From positions 70,598,099-70,662,098 of the forward strand of contig NW_022098069.1 of NCBI RefSeq assembly GCF_002288925.2: a stretch of 64,000 bases of DNA. The letters are read 5' to 3'. The DNA is from Delphinapterus leucas. Lineage: Eukaryota; Chordata; Mammalia; Artiodactyla; Monodontidae. Positions 1 to 10,989 of the stretch are shown piece by piece (position 1 is the stretch's first letter; each line of letters begins with the position of its first letter). The notes under the pieces were generated by a model. That model had not been told where the DNA came from and ran no database searches. It saw only the letters and a list, made by a program, of their open reading frames with translations. A program made the position numbers and the translations under genes.

Positions 1-640
1 AACAGAAAACTCGACAGTTTCTACTGCAATATTTGAAAGTTTATCTTATGCAAAATATTCAGAGCAGTCTAGGTGCTTAGTGAGTACTGGCAAAACCCAT
101 CTAAACAAAAACAAAATCAATAAATTATATTTAGATCATCACAAAGAAGAATGACACTTCAGAGATTGTTCTTATTATTGCAGTGTTTAGTTGTCATCTT
201 ACCAGTAGGAGTAATAAGACTGATGAATATTGCTATTGAGACAAGGTATAATTTTTGTCATATTAAAGGCATATTCTAGATGTTCATCAGACCGTATTAA
301 GTCTGTTCCCTGGTGTTTCTGCTATAGTAATTTTTTCCCATTATTTTTCTGTTGCTAAGAATGCACATTGTGTAACGGTGGTCTCTTTGTGACCACTGGC
401 TGTCGGTGCCAATTATAATTTAAATAGCCCAGGCAAAGAAAATTTAAATTTGAACCAGCAAATAGCTGTCATCAGCACATCACTGAAACAAAGTCATTTA
501 GACTCAGCAGGCTAAAAATGAAAATAGCTGGATTTAAAATAACATATTTTTCTTTTAGTAATCTTGATAAATGTGTTCCTAAGTGAGATAATTGGGCTTT
601 GATTAATCAAAAAATGTTATCCATAGCATGAAATAAATTC
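1..640. other. Unique AT-rich DNA, no gene seen
   Basis: No coding or repeat signature was recognised. A perfect 14-bp palindrome, TTTGATTAATCAAA, lies at 598-611, and TGTCATCA occurs in the same low-repeat block (about 400-620). These look like homeodomain/TALE-type words, but single motifs in AT-rich DNA are weak evidence. Confidence 0.5.
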
Positions 641-649
641 AGGTAGGCT

Positions 650-740
650 TGAGGGATCTTAGTTCCCCGACCAGGGACGAACCCATGCCCCCTGCAGTGG
701 AAGCACAGAGTCCTAACCACTAGATGGCCAGGGAATTCCC
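650..740 (-). repeat. CHR-type SINE fragment (tRNA-like head)
   Basis: About 90 bp read in antisense, ending at 731-740 in gggaattccc, a diverged form of the SINE head. The promoter-box part of the tRNA-derived region is present, while the body and A-tail are missing. Substitutions are more numerous than in the other copies of this window, so it is an older insertion. No target-site duplication was found. Confidence 0.75.
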
Positions 741-860
741 ATGGGTAGGGAAATAAGAGGTTTAACATAGCAATATTCAAGGAATAATAATAATTTTCCT
801 ATGTTTCCGTAAACAAAGCTCGGTTTCTTTTTCTACCTATTAAAACAAACAAACGCTGCT

Positions 861-1016
861 GTTTTTTTTTTTTTTTTTGCGGCACGCAGGCCTCTCACTG
901 TTGTGGCCTCTCCCGCCGCTCTGCGGCATGTGGGATCTTCCCCGGACCGGGGCACGAACCCGTGTCCCCTGCGTCGGCAGGCGGACTCTCAACCACTGTG
1001 CCACCAGGGAAGCCCC
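861..1016 (-). repeat. CHR SINE with internal deletion
   Basis: Antisense copy: poly-T (861-878), body, then the head ending agccccaaac. It is flanked by a 10-bp target-site duplication, aaacgctgct at 851-860 and aaacactgct at 1017-1026 (one mismatch). Compared with the full copy at 5752-5952, the middle (about 55 bp between the 'ctcccgc' and 'ccgctctgcgg' segments) is missing. The short repeat at the junction suggests a deletion between microhomologies, in the source RNA or after insertion. Confidence 0.9.
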
Positions 1017-1239
1017 AAACACTGCTTTTAACAGTGAAAAGGATGCTTTGAATCTCTGTGTAGAAATGCTTTTAGAATCGTTTGTCCAATAGGGGTGATG
1101 AATTTGCATTCAGCATCTCAACTCATTTCCCTCATTTTAAAGAACAATGGCTATGGAGAATCAGCTATTGAGTCAGGGGGAGCATCAAGAGTTTGAAGAG
1201 GACCAGAATAGGCCACCCCAAATATGCCACTTTGGAATA

Positions 1240-1740
1240 AGGATTATGTTGAGCTAAAGGTCATTAAAAACCACAGGTGCAAGAAAAGCTCTACCTCCCT
1301 GCTAACTGCCTAAAAATAAAGCATAAATTTCCTCTTTTGTAAAGGAACTTTACATTAGTAGTAAAATAAGTTTCCATTTGTAAATCTCTCTCTGTACCAG
1401 GAAGAGTGCTTCTCTTGGAGACAATACTTACCACCTGAGAGGCTCCTACCTGCATAACAACAGTTACTTACCACCCATTTTCTCCCCTCACCTCCCCATA
1501 ACTTGCCTCTCCCACCCCAAAGCCCCAAACCCCTTTTCCTTTCTGTAGCCTAAAATGGTGTACTAGTCTCAATCATCTGGACTCCTCCATTTTTCTAATT
1601 TCTTTTTGAAACTCCCATGCATATACACATAACTAAACTTTTTTTTCCCCCTCTTGTTAATCTGTCTTTTATCAGTTTGGTTCTCAGGGCCCAGCTGTTG
1701 AACCTAGGAGTGTAGAGGGAAAAAAGTTCCACCTCTTCTA
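1240..1740 (+). repeat. Possible retroviral LTR remnant
   Basis: Pyrimidine-rich stretch followed by a 'ttaatctgtctttt ... gaacctaggag' segment near 1660-1715. That arrangement resembles the U5 end of mammalian class I ERV LTRs. No clear TG...CA ends or duplication were seen, and the subfamily cannot be named. It could also be unrelated unique sequence. Confidence 0.3.
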
Positions 1741-2059
1741 TGAGTTCAAAGCACACATGTTACATAAAAAGGGTGCTTCTAGAGGTTGTCAGGGAGGAGA
1801 AAAGGAATTCCTAAAGAAGAAACCCTCTGAGCTGGGTCTTCAAGATTGACTAGTTCTCCAGCAGGCATATTAGGGAAGGACATAAGAGAGGAAAAGCATG
1901 TTGTAGTGGCATGAAATCATGCAAGGGCATAGTATGTTTAACCCATTAAAGAGAAAAACCACAGACCCACAATGGCGTCACTTGCGCTAAAAGCCCACAT
2001 TAAAATCTAGATTTAATACCTAACTTAATTAAGGTTTTCACCTTCCTCAGAAATGTAAT

Positions 2060-2395
2060 CTTGATCAACAATTTTCGTATTTTCTGGTAAGCACCAACAT
2101 GGTGATCTGTCACATGGGCCCTCTCCATCCCTGAGGAAGAAGAGACCATCTGCATGATTAAACCCTTGCTGGTCCTTTCCCCCCAAGTAAGATGTCCTGG
2201 CCTAAAAATAATCCTTTCTTTTCTTTTCAGCTCCCTAACCCCACCCTTCTTCCTATAAAAACCTTCCATTTTGTACAATCCCTTGGAGTGCCCTTCTAGT
2301 TGCTAGATGGGACACTGCTGATTCATAAATCGTTGAATAAAACCAATTAGATTTACTCTGTTGAATTTTGTTTCTTAACAAAAGAAAACCGGCTG
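2060..2395 (+). repeat. ERV LTR remnant with TATA box and polyA signal
   Basis: A TATA-like cctataaaa lies at 2252-2260 and an AATAAA signal at 2336-2341, followed by a T-rich segment. This spacing (about 80 bp) and order are those of the U3-R boundary and R-U5 of a retroviral LTR. The upstream part is degraded. No internal retroviral sequence is attached, so it is best read as a decayed solo LTR. Confidence 0.45.
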
Positions 2396-2470
2396 TAGTT
2401 GAGGGTCTCTGGGGTGGAGGGTGTTGGGAAAGCGGTACAGACTTTTTAAGGTTATACGTGCTCATACAGC

Positions 2471-2531
2471 ATCAAGAAGATAATAAGGTCTTTTGACCTT
2501 ATTATCAAGAAGATAATAAGGTCTTTTGACC
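2471..2531. repeat. 28-bp direct repeat containing a 12-bp-arm hairpin
   Basis: The same 28 bases start at 2471 and 2504. Between them, gataataaggtc (2479-2490) and its exact reverse complement (2495-2506) are separated by tttt, giving a perfect 12-bp hairpin. The second unit therefore overlaps the right arm. Confidence 0.9.
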
Positions 2532-2864
2532 AAATTATGTAAGTGCTTATATGATAAATTTTTATTTTATGACTTTTATATTTTATTAAAGTTACATATA
2601 TAAATGCTATTAAAGCTTTTAGTAATAAACAAGTTATTCTTTGTTCCATCATTCTCCACTACTCCTTTCCCCTCCTGTCTCTACCACTCCCTGGAAGTAA
2701 CCCTGGAGGTGACCATCTTCAACTCTTAATTGTTTCCTTTTGCATTTGCTGTGCTTGCTCTAAATTCCTAAGTAATATGCTTATGTTAATTTTTAAAATT
2801 AGTTTTGTATATTAACTTTTGATTTTTACTATGGAAGATGAAAATTTAATAGTTGTCTTAATTC

Positions 2865-3110
2865 ATTCAGTCTGCTATAACAAAACACCACAGATTGGGT
2901 GGCTTAAAAACAATAAACATTTATTTCACACAATTCTGGAGGCTATAAATCCAAGATTAGGGTGTCAGCATGGTCCAAGGAGGGTCCTCTTCTGGGTCCT
3001 AGGTTTCTTGTTGTAGTCTCACATTGCAGAAGGGACAAGGGAGCTCTCTCAGACCTCTTCTATAAGGGCACTAATAATCCTAGTCACCTCCCAAATACCC
3101 TATCTACTAA
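2865..3110 (-). repeat. MaLR (MST/MLT1-type) LTR fragment
   Basis: Read on the minus strand this is the 3' half of a MaLR LTR. It has the AATAAA-like 'aataaatgttt' segment, then 'taagccacccaatctg' and an end equivalent to 'gttatagcagac'. On the plus strand it opens with 'gtctgctataacaaaacacc' at about 2870. It is cut off by the ERV LTR that begins near 3117. Confidence 0.65.
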
Positions 3111-3116
3111 TGTTAT

Positions 3117-3660
3117 TGAATGCAAGTTCGTGGGCCCAATGCACAGTGAGGCCAAACAAACCTAAATGTTGGAGTTTGCAGCAGAGAAAGGTTTATTGCA
3201 GGGGCAAGCAAGGAGAACAGGTGGCTCATGCTCAAAAACCCTGAACTCCTCAATGGTTTGTGGGGAGAGCTTTTTATAGGCACAATTTGGGGTGAAGGTT
3301 GCAGGGTATGTGACTTTCTTCTGATAGATTGGTGGTGAGGTAACAAGGTGAGGTTCCAGGACTCATGCTCAGCCTGGGAGCAGGCAGGTTCCTAAAAAAG
3401 AACTCAACAATTCTCTATTAGGTATATTCCTGGAGGGGGAACCAGGACCCTCCCTCATTTCTGCACTATGGTTTCTTGACTGCTCCTCCCTTGTTTCTAC
3501 TTTCCATTTCTTCCCTGATTAGCAACTGTTTGAATCTGCCCATTGGAACTCAGGGAAGGTCAAGGAGGCTGAATGAAGCCTATTTCCTACAAAAAAGAAA
3601 TTGGGGACATGGAAAGGATTTGTACCCGAAAGGACCCCACAGGGTCCTGCTCAGTTTCAA
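3117..3660 (-). repeat. Solo ERV LTR (subfamily not named)
   Basis: On the minus strand the order is U3 starting near 3660 (tgaaactgagcagg), a TATA box cctataaaaag (3270-3280) and an AATAAA polyA signal (about 3192-3197), then an R/U5 rich in 'ctgctgcaaactcc' and an end at about 3117-3121. The TATA-polyA distance of about 80 bp is typical of an LTR. A matching target-site duplication was not found, so exact ends are uncertain. It interrupts or abuts the MaLR fragment at 2865-3110 and is therefore probably younger than it. Confidence 0.6.
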
Positions 3661-3689
3661 TCAGAGTAGTAGTTTGTGAAAAATCCAAT

Positions 3690-4261
3690 CTCTAATCTAG
3701 AAACATGAGTAGATAGAGTTTATATCTACTCTGATATTCAGCCTCATCCCAAATGTGCCTTTTACTACTCTATTCTGTTAAATTTTTCTCCCACCTCTAA
3801 GAAAGCAATGATCTTCTAAAATCAAATTCCTTCTTGGCTCATGATTCGATCTTTTCCTGATTCCTGAGTAGATTTCTTTGATTCTAGCATCTTCAGGGAC
3901 ATGATTGGAACTATTTTTAATATTCAAAAAACATATTTCAAAGCATAAACCTTTTGTAAAAAAACGTATATAGTAAAATCTCACAAGATGAAATTCAAAT
4001 TTTATAGCCTGGCAATTGTAATAGCTATAACTTCTTAAAAATTAACTTATTCTATGGATTTGACATATTGAAATTTCTATAGGGCTACTCAGGGTTTATA
4101 GATATGTAAAACCTGTGGAGTGTAATAAAAATCGGTGGGAATAGTGGACAACTGCAGAGTAAATGCTCCATCTAAGAGTGGACAGCCTCTGTTTAGTGCC
4201 AGCAGATTTTTGACATGTGGGAATTAAGCCTAATTTTTTCAGATACTTTGAGAGCTAGGTA

Positions 4262-4298
<37 letters not shown>

Positions 4299-4626
4299 GA
4301 ACATGTGGGCAAGTAGCAAATATTTGAAAACTACTGTGCTTGCCAACAAAGTCAAAGGTAGGATTCAGCTACCAGTTGCATCCTCTGCCTGCTCAAAGTT
4401 GGTTTATTGACTCTACCCCAGGCAACTCTTCATTCCTGTTTCCTTAGCCTTTCTCATGATATTTACTTAACTTTAAGTATTCTTCCTCTGTACCTATTCA
4501 AATACACCATTTTTCAAGTTCTAGGTCAATTTTTACCTTCTCTCCCCTACATTATATACCCTCCACTGGGATAATATACATTTATTACATGATGATCTAA
4601 TTTGTGACTAATGGTTAATTAATTAA
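3690..4626. other. Unique DNA with (TC)n at 4265-4295
   Basis: No gene or interspersed repeat was recognised. A clean (TC)n microsatellite of about 31 bp occupies 4265-4295. The rest is AT-rich unique sequence with stops in all frames. Confidence 0.6.
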
Positions 4627-4763
4627 TTTTTTTGCGGTACACGGGCCTCTCACTGTTGTGGCCTCTTCCGTTGCGGAGCACAGACTCTGGACGTGCAGGG
4701 CACGAACCCGTGTCCCCTGCATCGGCAGGCAGACTCACAACCACTGCGCCACCAGGGAAGCCC
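4627..4763 (-). repeat. CHR SINE with internal deletion
   Basis: Antisense copy beginning with a short poly-T and ending gggaagccc. The sequence passes directly from the 'ggacgtgcag' segment to 'ggcacgaacccgtg', so about 75-80 bp of the body seen in full copies are missing. Flanks are TTAA-rich and no unambiguous target-site duplication can be read. Confidence 0.9.
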
Positions 4764-5738
4764 TACCTTTAATTTTACTGTTAGTTCTGCCACGATTTTT
4801 TAATTAAAGGTGAAACAAACTTTTTTTGTGGAAAAGACCTTAGGATGTTGTAGCCCAACTCCTATTACGTAGAGACTTGAAGAGGATAAGTAAATTCCCT
4901 AACATCATATTGTTAGTTGGTTACAGATTCCAGAGGCTGTTTTAATTGCCTTCAATACAGTAGGTGTTGGATACATATATTCTGATTGACTAAAAATTGT
5001 CTATCATTGTAATAAAGGCCTTCTTTAGACTTTTGTTACAATTTCTTAACATTTAAACACAAAATCCTAGATTCAGCAATGAAATCATGTTTTATAGAGT
5101 GCTATCTTTAAACTATAATCTTCCTCAAAAAGAAAAAAACGGTTATTTCTCAAAGAAAAAAATCCATAACAATGGTATGTGTTTGCATTCCATGTTAAGC
5201 TGAAGAAAATAAGTGTGCAAATTGCTTTTGTTTATAAAATGCTGTGCCTCTGTTTAGATTTAGGCAGTTTTAACTGAATTAGCCATTTTTCCTTCAGAAT
5301 TTTAAAGTTGCTTACCCACTGAAAATGTTGGTATTGAATTTTTTCCCAGGTGACAATTTGGTAGTGATAGATGTTATTTTTTAAATCATGAAATATTTCT
5401 AATGAGTAGGAAATTATTAAAATCATATCACATATGCCCATATAAACACTACTCAGATCTAACATAAATTAAGATTTTGCAATATTTCCTTCAATCTGGA
5501 AAATTTAAGGAGACATTGTCATCCTGACTAATGCTATCCTATTAAAACATGTATTATGATTACCAAGGTAATACTGGTCATAATATTTAGGCAAAAAAGA
5601 ATGGGCCTAAAGAACTGATTAGACTAAAGCCAAACACAGCATTTTAGGGTTCTCCATCCTTTAAAATCTGAATCCGATTTTTTTTTAATATCAGACACAT
5701 ACCCCTCAGCTCATGGCACGTGATCATCTTTTTTTTTC
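4764..5738. other. Unique AT-rich DNA
   Basis: No coding or repeat family was recognised. Open frames on either strand are short and lack any protein-like pattern. Confidence 0.5.
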
Positions 5739-5751
5739 TAGACACCCTTTT

Positions 5752-5952
5752 TTTTTTTTTTCTGTACGCGGGCCTCTCACTGTTGTGGCCTCTCCCGCTG
5801 CGGAGCACAGGCTCCGGACGCGCAGGCTCAGCGGCCATGGCTCACGGGCCCAGCCGCTCCGCGGCATGTGGGATCTTCCCGGACCGGGGCATGAACCCGT
5901 GTCCCCTGCATCGGCAGGCGGACTCTCAACCACTGCGCCACCTGGGAAGCCC
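5752..5952 (-). repeat. Full-length young CHR SINE
   Basis: Complete antisense copy: poly-T, GC-rich body with 'gggcccagccgctccgcgg', and tRNA-like head ending aagccc. It has a perfect 13-bp target-site duplication, tagacaccctttt, at 5739-5751 and 5953-5965. It keeps many CpG sites (cgcg, ccgc), so it is one of the youngest insertions in the window. It is the best internal reference for judging the deleted copies. Confidence 0.97.
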
Positions 5953-6059
5953 TAGACACCCTTTTATTTAATGTTCATATTCCCTTTTATCTCTATTCTG
6001 TACTCCCATTTCTCTTCCTCTCTAATCAGCAGTGAGTGAGTACTGCTCTCGTGATCTGA

Positions 6060-6372
6060 TTACTTTGCTGGAGGAACCACGTAGACAGGCTCTGAGTGTA
6101 CAGTTTAGCAGGAGAGCATCCCAGTTGAGCCAAGACTTCTAGTGTCCCTGCCAAGGTGTCAGAAGTGTGAAAGAATAGGTCTTGGTCTCAGCTACTAATA
6201 TAATAATGCTAATGCCCTCTCTGGATACCAAGTAGGCACAGGTGTCACCTACTTAAGCTATGCTTTGAGATCCTGACTCACAGAGCTGTGAGCAAGATGA
6301 AAGACTGTTGTTGTTTTTAGCTGCTAAGTTTTAGGGTGGTTGGCTATGCAACAAAGATAACTAGAACGACCA
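6060..6372 (+). repeat. MLT1-like LTR fragment
   Basis: The 3' part carries 'agagctgtgagcaa', a 'tgttgttttt' segment, 'gctgctaagttttagggtgg' and 'atgcaacaaagataactaga'. This is the order at the end of MLT1-type MaLR LTRs. The upstream half is too diverged to follow. Confidence 0.5.
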
Positions 6373-6589
6373 TATTATTGTGTTTTAACATACACCTTTT
6401 TTTCCCCAGTGTATGTGTTCTTACAAAATATGTGTGTTTTGTGTGCAGATATCTTGATTTTTTAAAATGTTATTATAAAATACATCTCATTTTCTTTTCA
6501 ATTAAGCACAATGTTTTCAATATTCATGCATATTGCAACCTGTACATCTATCTGTTACTTTTATTTGCTGTGTAAACTCATGTGTTCAT

Positions 6590-6900
6590 CCAGACATTTT
6601 ATTATTTTCTCCTAGTTGCCGGGTTGCCTCTAACTTCCAGCTACACATAATGCTGTGGTAGATATCCTGGCAAATTCTCTTTACCTACTTGTATGAGAGG
6701 TACTTTAAGTTTATAGGAGCAGAAAGACTCTATCATAGATTGTGTCTACACTTTATTTGCCGAAGTAATGACAGATTCTCTCCAGTATGGTTGTACCAGT
6801 CTATCCTTCCACTAGCAATGTATGGGGGTCTTATCTTACCACATTCTCGTCAATAATTGAAATAGTCCAGCTTTCTCATTTTTTCCTGTATAATATTTTA
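6590..6900 (-). repeat. Old L1 3'-region fragment
   Basis: The segment near 6780-6850 ('ttgtaccagtctatccttcc' and onward) matches, in antisense, the end-of-ORF2/3' UTR region of old mammalian L1 families, with heavy divergence. Boundaries are approximate. Confidence 0.4.
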
Positions 6901-6904
6901 AAAT

Positions 6905-7610
6905 GAGATCTGTTTTTAATATACATGTTTCTGATTACAGTTGATTTTGAATGGCACTTTGTGCATGTTGGCCTTCTGTGTTTCCTTCTATTGACTCTAT
7001 ATTTTTACTTTTCTCACTTCAATTTTTTTTTTGTCTAGAGTGCAGTGTAACACTATATAACATATATAACACTCTATTTAGTGTTAGATTGGAATCTCAT
7101 CTTATTTTTCTCCATACAGGGAGCCCTTTTCATCCACTCTTTCCACCCCCTCCCAAACTCTACTAAACAATATGTCCTCCCTGCCTTGATGTGTGATGTC
7201 ATTTCTATCTTATGTTGTTATATTTACAATGATATATCTCTAAACTCTGTTCTCTTCAACTAATATATTTTTCTGTTCTTTAATCTTTTTAAAAGGTTGA
7301 TTTATTTATTGCCAGAATGGTATTCTTTGTTATAAACATTTCAATAATTTTATCTTGTTTCTTGAAAACTTAACTGGAATTTTTATTTAGATTATATTAA
7401 ATTTACATTTTAATTTGGGATGAATTAACATCTTTACAATTTTAAGTCAAGAGTATGTAATGCTGTTCATTTATTCAGAGCATCATCTTTGATCTTACAT
7501 TAAAAAGTTCTTTCTGATTGGGTTTTCATATATCCTTCTGTAAGTTAATTTGTAAACACTATATATTTTGTTGTTGTTTTGAATGATATCTTAATTATTA
7601 CTGCACTTTC
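6905..7610. other. AT-rich DNA, nothing recognised
   Basis: T-rich stretch, possibly more of the old L1 3' side in antisense, but too diverged to assign. Confidence 0.4.
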
Positions 7611-7614
7611 TGGT

Positions 7615-7930
7615 TAGTGTACTGGTCAGCTGTTGCTACATAAGAAACAACTAAAAAAGAAATCTCAAGGCATGTAACAGTAAGTATTTTCACTCATGTG
7701 TGTGTTGATTGGCTTGAGCGAAACTCAGTGGGAGGCAGGGGCTCCCCAAGTCATAGGCTTCATACAGTGGAAGTTAGAAGCTCCCAGATGGGTGAGTGGA
7801 AACAAGCAGTGCTCAGAACTGTCACACACATTGTCACGCACACTGTCACTTCTGCCCATACTTTATGGCCAAAGCACGTGGTCTAGCCCAATATCAATGG
7901 AATGGGAAAGTGCACTTCTCCCATGAAGGT
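7615..7930 (-). repeat. Probable MaLR-like LTR fragment
   Basis: Starts with 'agctgttgctacataagaaa' (about 7628) and later has 'gtcacttctgcccatac' and 'ggccaaagcacgtgg'. These resemble in order the antisense of an MLT1-class LTR. Identity is low and the call is tentative. Confidence 0.35.
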
Positions 7931-7934
7931 AGTT

Positions 7935-8319
7935 CAGTGTGGGAGTGAAAATTTGCTAAATAGTAACTGAATCAAATACAATTAGTCAATTAGCCTTCTA
8001 AATCAGCAAATGAGTTGAGATCATTATACTGTTAATTTAATAAAAAGATCATTTGAAGGAAAGCACTTGATTTCAATTAGGGAAATTTCTGAATGATATA
8101 CATAAATTACATGCATTAAGTTTAATTAATTGATTCTTAGCTTTATTCCAAAAAGTATTTTCGTTTTTAAACATAATGTTATTGAATAGTATATTATTAT
8201 TATGTGGTTATTTTATTTTTTTCAGGTTTATTTTGATCAATTTTACATAAGAGCTTGAAATGTTTATTTTAATATTTGCTTCACATTTTAGGATATTTGT
8301 CACTGTATGCAGTATTCAG

Positions 8320-8355
<36 letters not shown>

Positions 8356-8997
8356 TTTTTTCAATTTTTGGTGGTGGGGGGAATGAGTAAACATATCTAT
8401 CATCTAACCAAGAACTCAGGGACCCAAGACTTTCTCAATTTGATATTAGGCAGCTTAGTAGACAGTATTATGCCATATGCTCCCATATGTCTCAGCAAAT
8501 CTGTATAATGCTAGTTATAAAGTGAGTACTTTATTTTAAATTAAATTAAAATAACCTAGACAAATCAGAATCCTAGTAAAACAAAAAAATAACAAATCTT
8601 CTTAAATTTGATGTAAGAAATTTTATCTTTAGTAAGTCACAGTGGTAGATAATATCTTTGGACTTTGTTGCATATTTAATATACTATTGCTTCTTAAATA
8701 TTGTTGCATAAGAAATTCAATGTGAGTTATTTTATTTGATAAATCATTGAGCCAAATTCCTTGAAGCAGTCTTATTTGTTGTTCTTATACTAAACTTTAA
8801 GATAATTAATTATTTTATTGGGCTATATATTGGTGTTTAGAGTCTTTGGCTGGGAAAATATTCTATTTTATTTATTTTATTTTTATTTGCCTTACTTGTG
8901 TTTATAGACATATTTGTTCACTTGTGAGCTGTAGAAATATCTTAGATCCAAATAAAAATGTATTTGGTAATAAATTTCAGCATATTTTAATAGAGAA
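7935..8997. other. AT-rich unique DNA with (TA)n at 8320-8351
   Basis: Contains a (TA)16 run at 8320-8351 followed by a poly-T. Otherwise very AT-rich with no recognised element. Confidence 0.6.
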
Positions 8998-9157
8998 TTA
9001 AGAGGTGTTTTACCTATATACATTATATATTTTATATGAAGGCATTATCAGAATAATTTAAGCATAATTAATCTACTTATCATATATGAGAGCATTATAT
9101 GTTTAAATGGTACTTAATAATGCCTTCATATAGAGAAGACCAGTGAAAACACCTTAA
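8998..9157. mobile_element. Palindromic MITE-like element flanked by TTAA
   Basis: Outer arms aggtgttttac (9003-9013) and gtgaaaacacct (9143-9154) pair with one indel. Inner arms are a perfect 16-bp inverted repeat at 9033-9048 and 9117-9132. TTAA stands immediately outside both ends (8998-9001 and 9154-9157). A 160-bp imperfect palindrome between TTAA sites is the layout of a small non-autonomous DNA transposon with piggyBac-like target choice. I do not recognise the family, and in such AT-rich DNA TTAA could be chance. No coding capacity. Confidence 0.45.
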
Positions 9158-9159
9158 AA

Positions 9160-10985
9160 CAACAGCAAACAATTCTAGAAATACGAGTATAGCTTTGAAG
9201 AACAACAACAAAATCTGTATTGGAAATGTCAGTTGATTTTTAGCAATAATTTGGGGAACACTGAAGACTTAACCTGAATTTATATGTTTTCAGTTAAGTG
9301 AGGCATAAATAAAAGCACAAAATCTGGAAATTGGATTAATTTATTAGTAGTAGCCTGCCAAATTCAAAATGCCCCAGAATCTTTCCTAACGTTGAGCCTT
9401 TGAACTTCAGAAATCCCATCTGCTGGGGCAAATGGGCAATATCCCTAAGTCTGTGGCCTCTACTCTGGTGACATGAAAGGGAGAATTTGGGGACATGAGG
9501 TCTAACTCTTAAGGCCTTGTAACTTCCTGGAGGTCATCTTCTTCAAAAGTATGTTATGAAAAAAAAAAAAAACCCTTTCTATTGTCATATCTCTCAGCGG
9601 TGCTAAAGATTAGTATTTTTCAATCTTAATGTTATGTATTTGTTTTACACTTAAAAAAAGAAATAAACACTAATGTAATGCTTTGATGGCCTTGCTCTCC
9701 AGAGAATCAAATTTTATGCTGTTCGTTATCTTTGACAGCTTTCATTTTTCCTAAGAACAATAATGTTTGATAATAATCAATAACACTGGAGACCAAAATC
9801 TCTTCATCTATTGAATGTTCATGAATGAAACTGGATTAAAAGGGTATATATTAGATTGTCTCCAGTTTAGATCTTTGCTATAGTAGTCCTTCTTTATGCT
9901 TCTACAGGATTTAATACCAAATTGAAATCTAGGTAATGATAAGCAACTGTTTCCCATAAAAAATTACATGGTATGTCTTCAAGCTTGTGCTAAGTCACAA
10001 CAAGAGACAGCAAATCTTAAGGTTTTATTTCTTTTTCCGTGGAAGCATATGGCTTTAATTCACATGTACCTTTGGAACATTGCCACTGTTTGTGTACTTC
10101 ATCAGCAGCATTCCAATAGAGCATTAACTTATAGTATTTCTGTTTTATTATTATTTGCAGGATTAGAACGAAATAAAATAGTGTGAATGTGCTGTATTTG
10201 GGAGGTATTTCAATAGAGCCAATTATCCAGATTGTTTGCAAAAAAATTTCTTTAAACTTGCAAACTAGTGTTGTTTATTGTTTTTCAATCTTATATGCTT
10301 TACAAGTAGCTGTGATTTTTTTCCCTTTGCTTAGAGGCAGTCCAAACTGAAACTGGCTTTGTTTCAGCACTTCAAAATGAATTTCGCCAAATGGAATATA
10401 AATTGAATTGCTCTCAGGAATAAAACCACTTAGCTGCCATGAATCACAATTTTAAAGAGCAAAACATTCTGATACGTGTGTGTGCGTGTGTGTGTGTTCT
10501 AACATGTGTTCCTGCTTATATACCAGAAGGAGGAATAATACATTGTTGACTGAACTTTGAAAGTCACTTGGAATTCCACTTGCTGAAGTGGAAAACAAGT
10601 TTTATCTTTGCCATGACTGGTTTTGACAGTCAGAGATAGTATTGTGTGATGATATTCTATAAGATTCTCCACTCTCCACTTATTTCCCAAGCTTTAGTAT
10701 AGCATATATTATATTATCACATTGTATTATTTTCAAATATTTAACATATTTGAAATATTTTAGGATGCAAATAACTTCAGCATCACCACTTCTTCCTTCT
10801 TTTCAGGTATTTAAGTAACGCTAATGTTTCACATTTTGGATTATCAACTTCATTTAATCACATACTACGCCCAAGCTTGTGAAATACAAACAGTGCTACC
10901 AATGAAATACCAGTATGCTATATTTAAAGTTATTTCAAGAGTGAAGTTCTTCAATAAATACTTGTATTTCTAGCAATTGGAGGTT
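9160..10985. other. Repeat-poor unique block
   Basis: No interspersed repeat was recognised over about 1.8 kb apart from an A-run (about 9560-9573) and a (TG)n tract at 10475-10497. The stretch 9690-10460 has balanced composition and no obvious decay pattern, which would fit unique and possibly constrained noncoding DNA. No open frame looks protein-like. Confidence 0.5.
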
Positions 10986-10989
10986 CCTT

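Noticed and set aside
5713..5971. Arg/Pro/Gly-rich open frames that recur at many positions
   Set aside because: All are readings of the GC-rich CHR SINE body in different frames.
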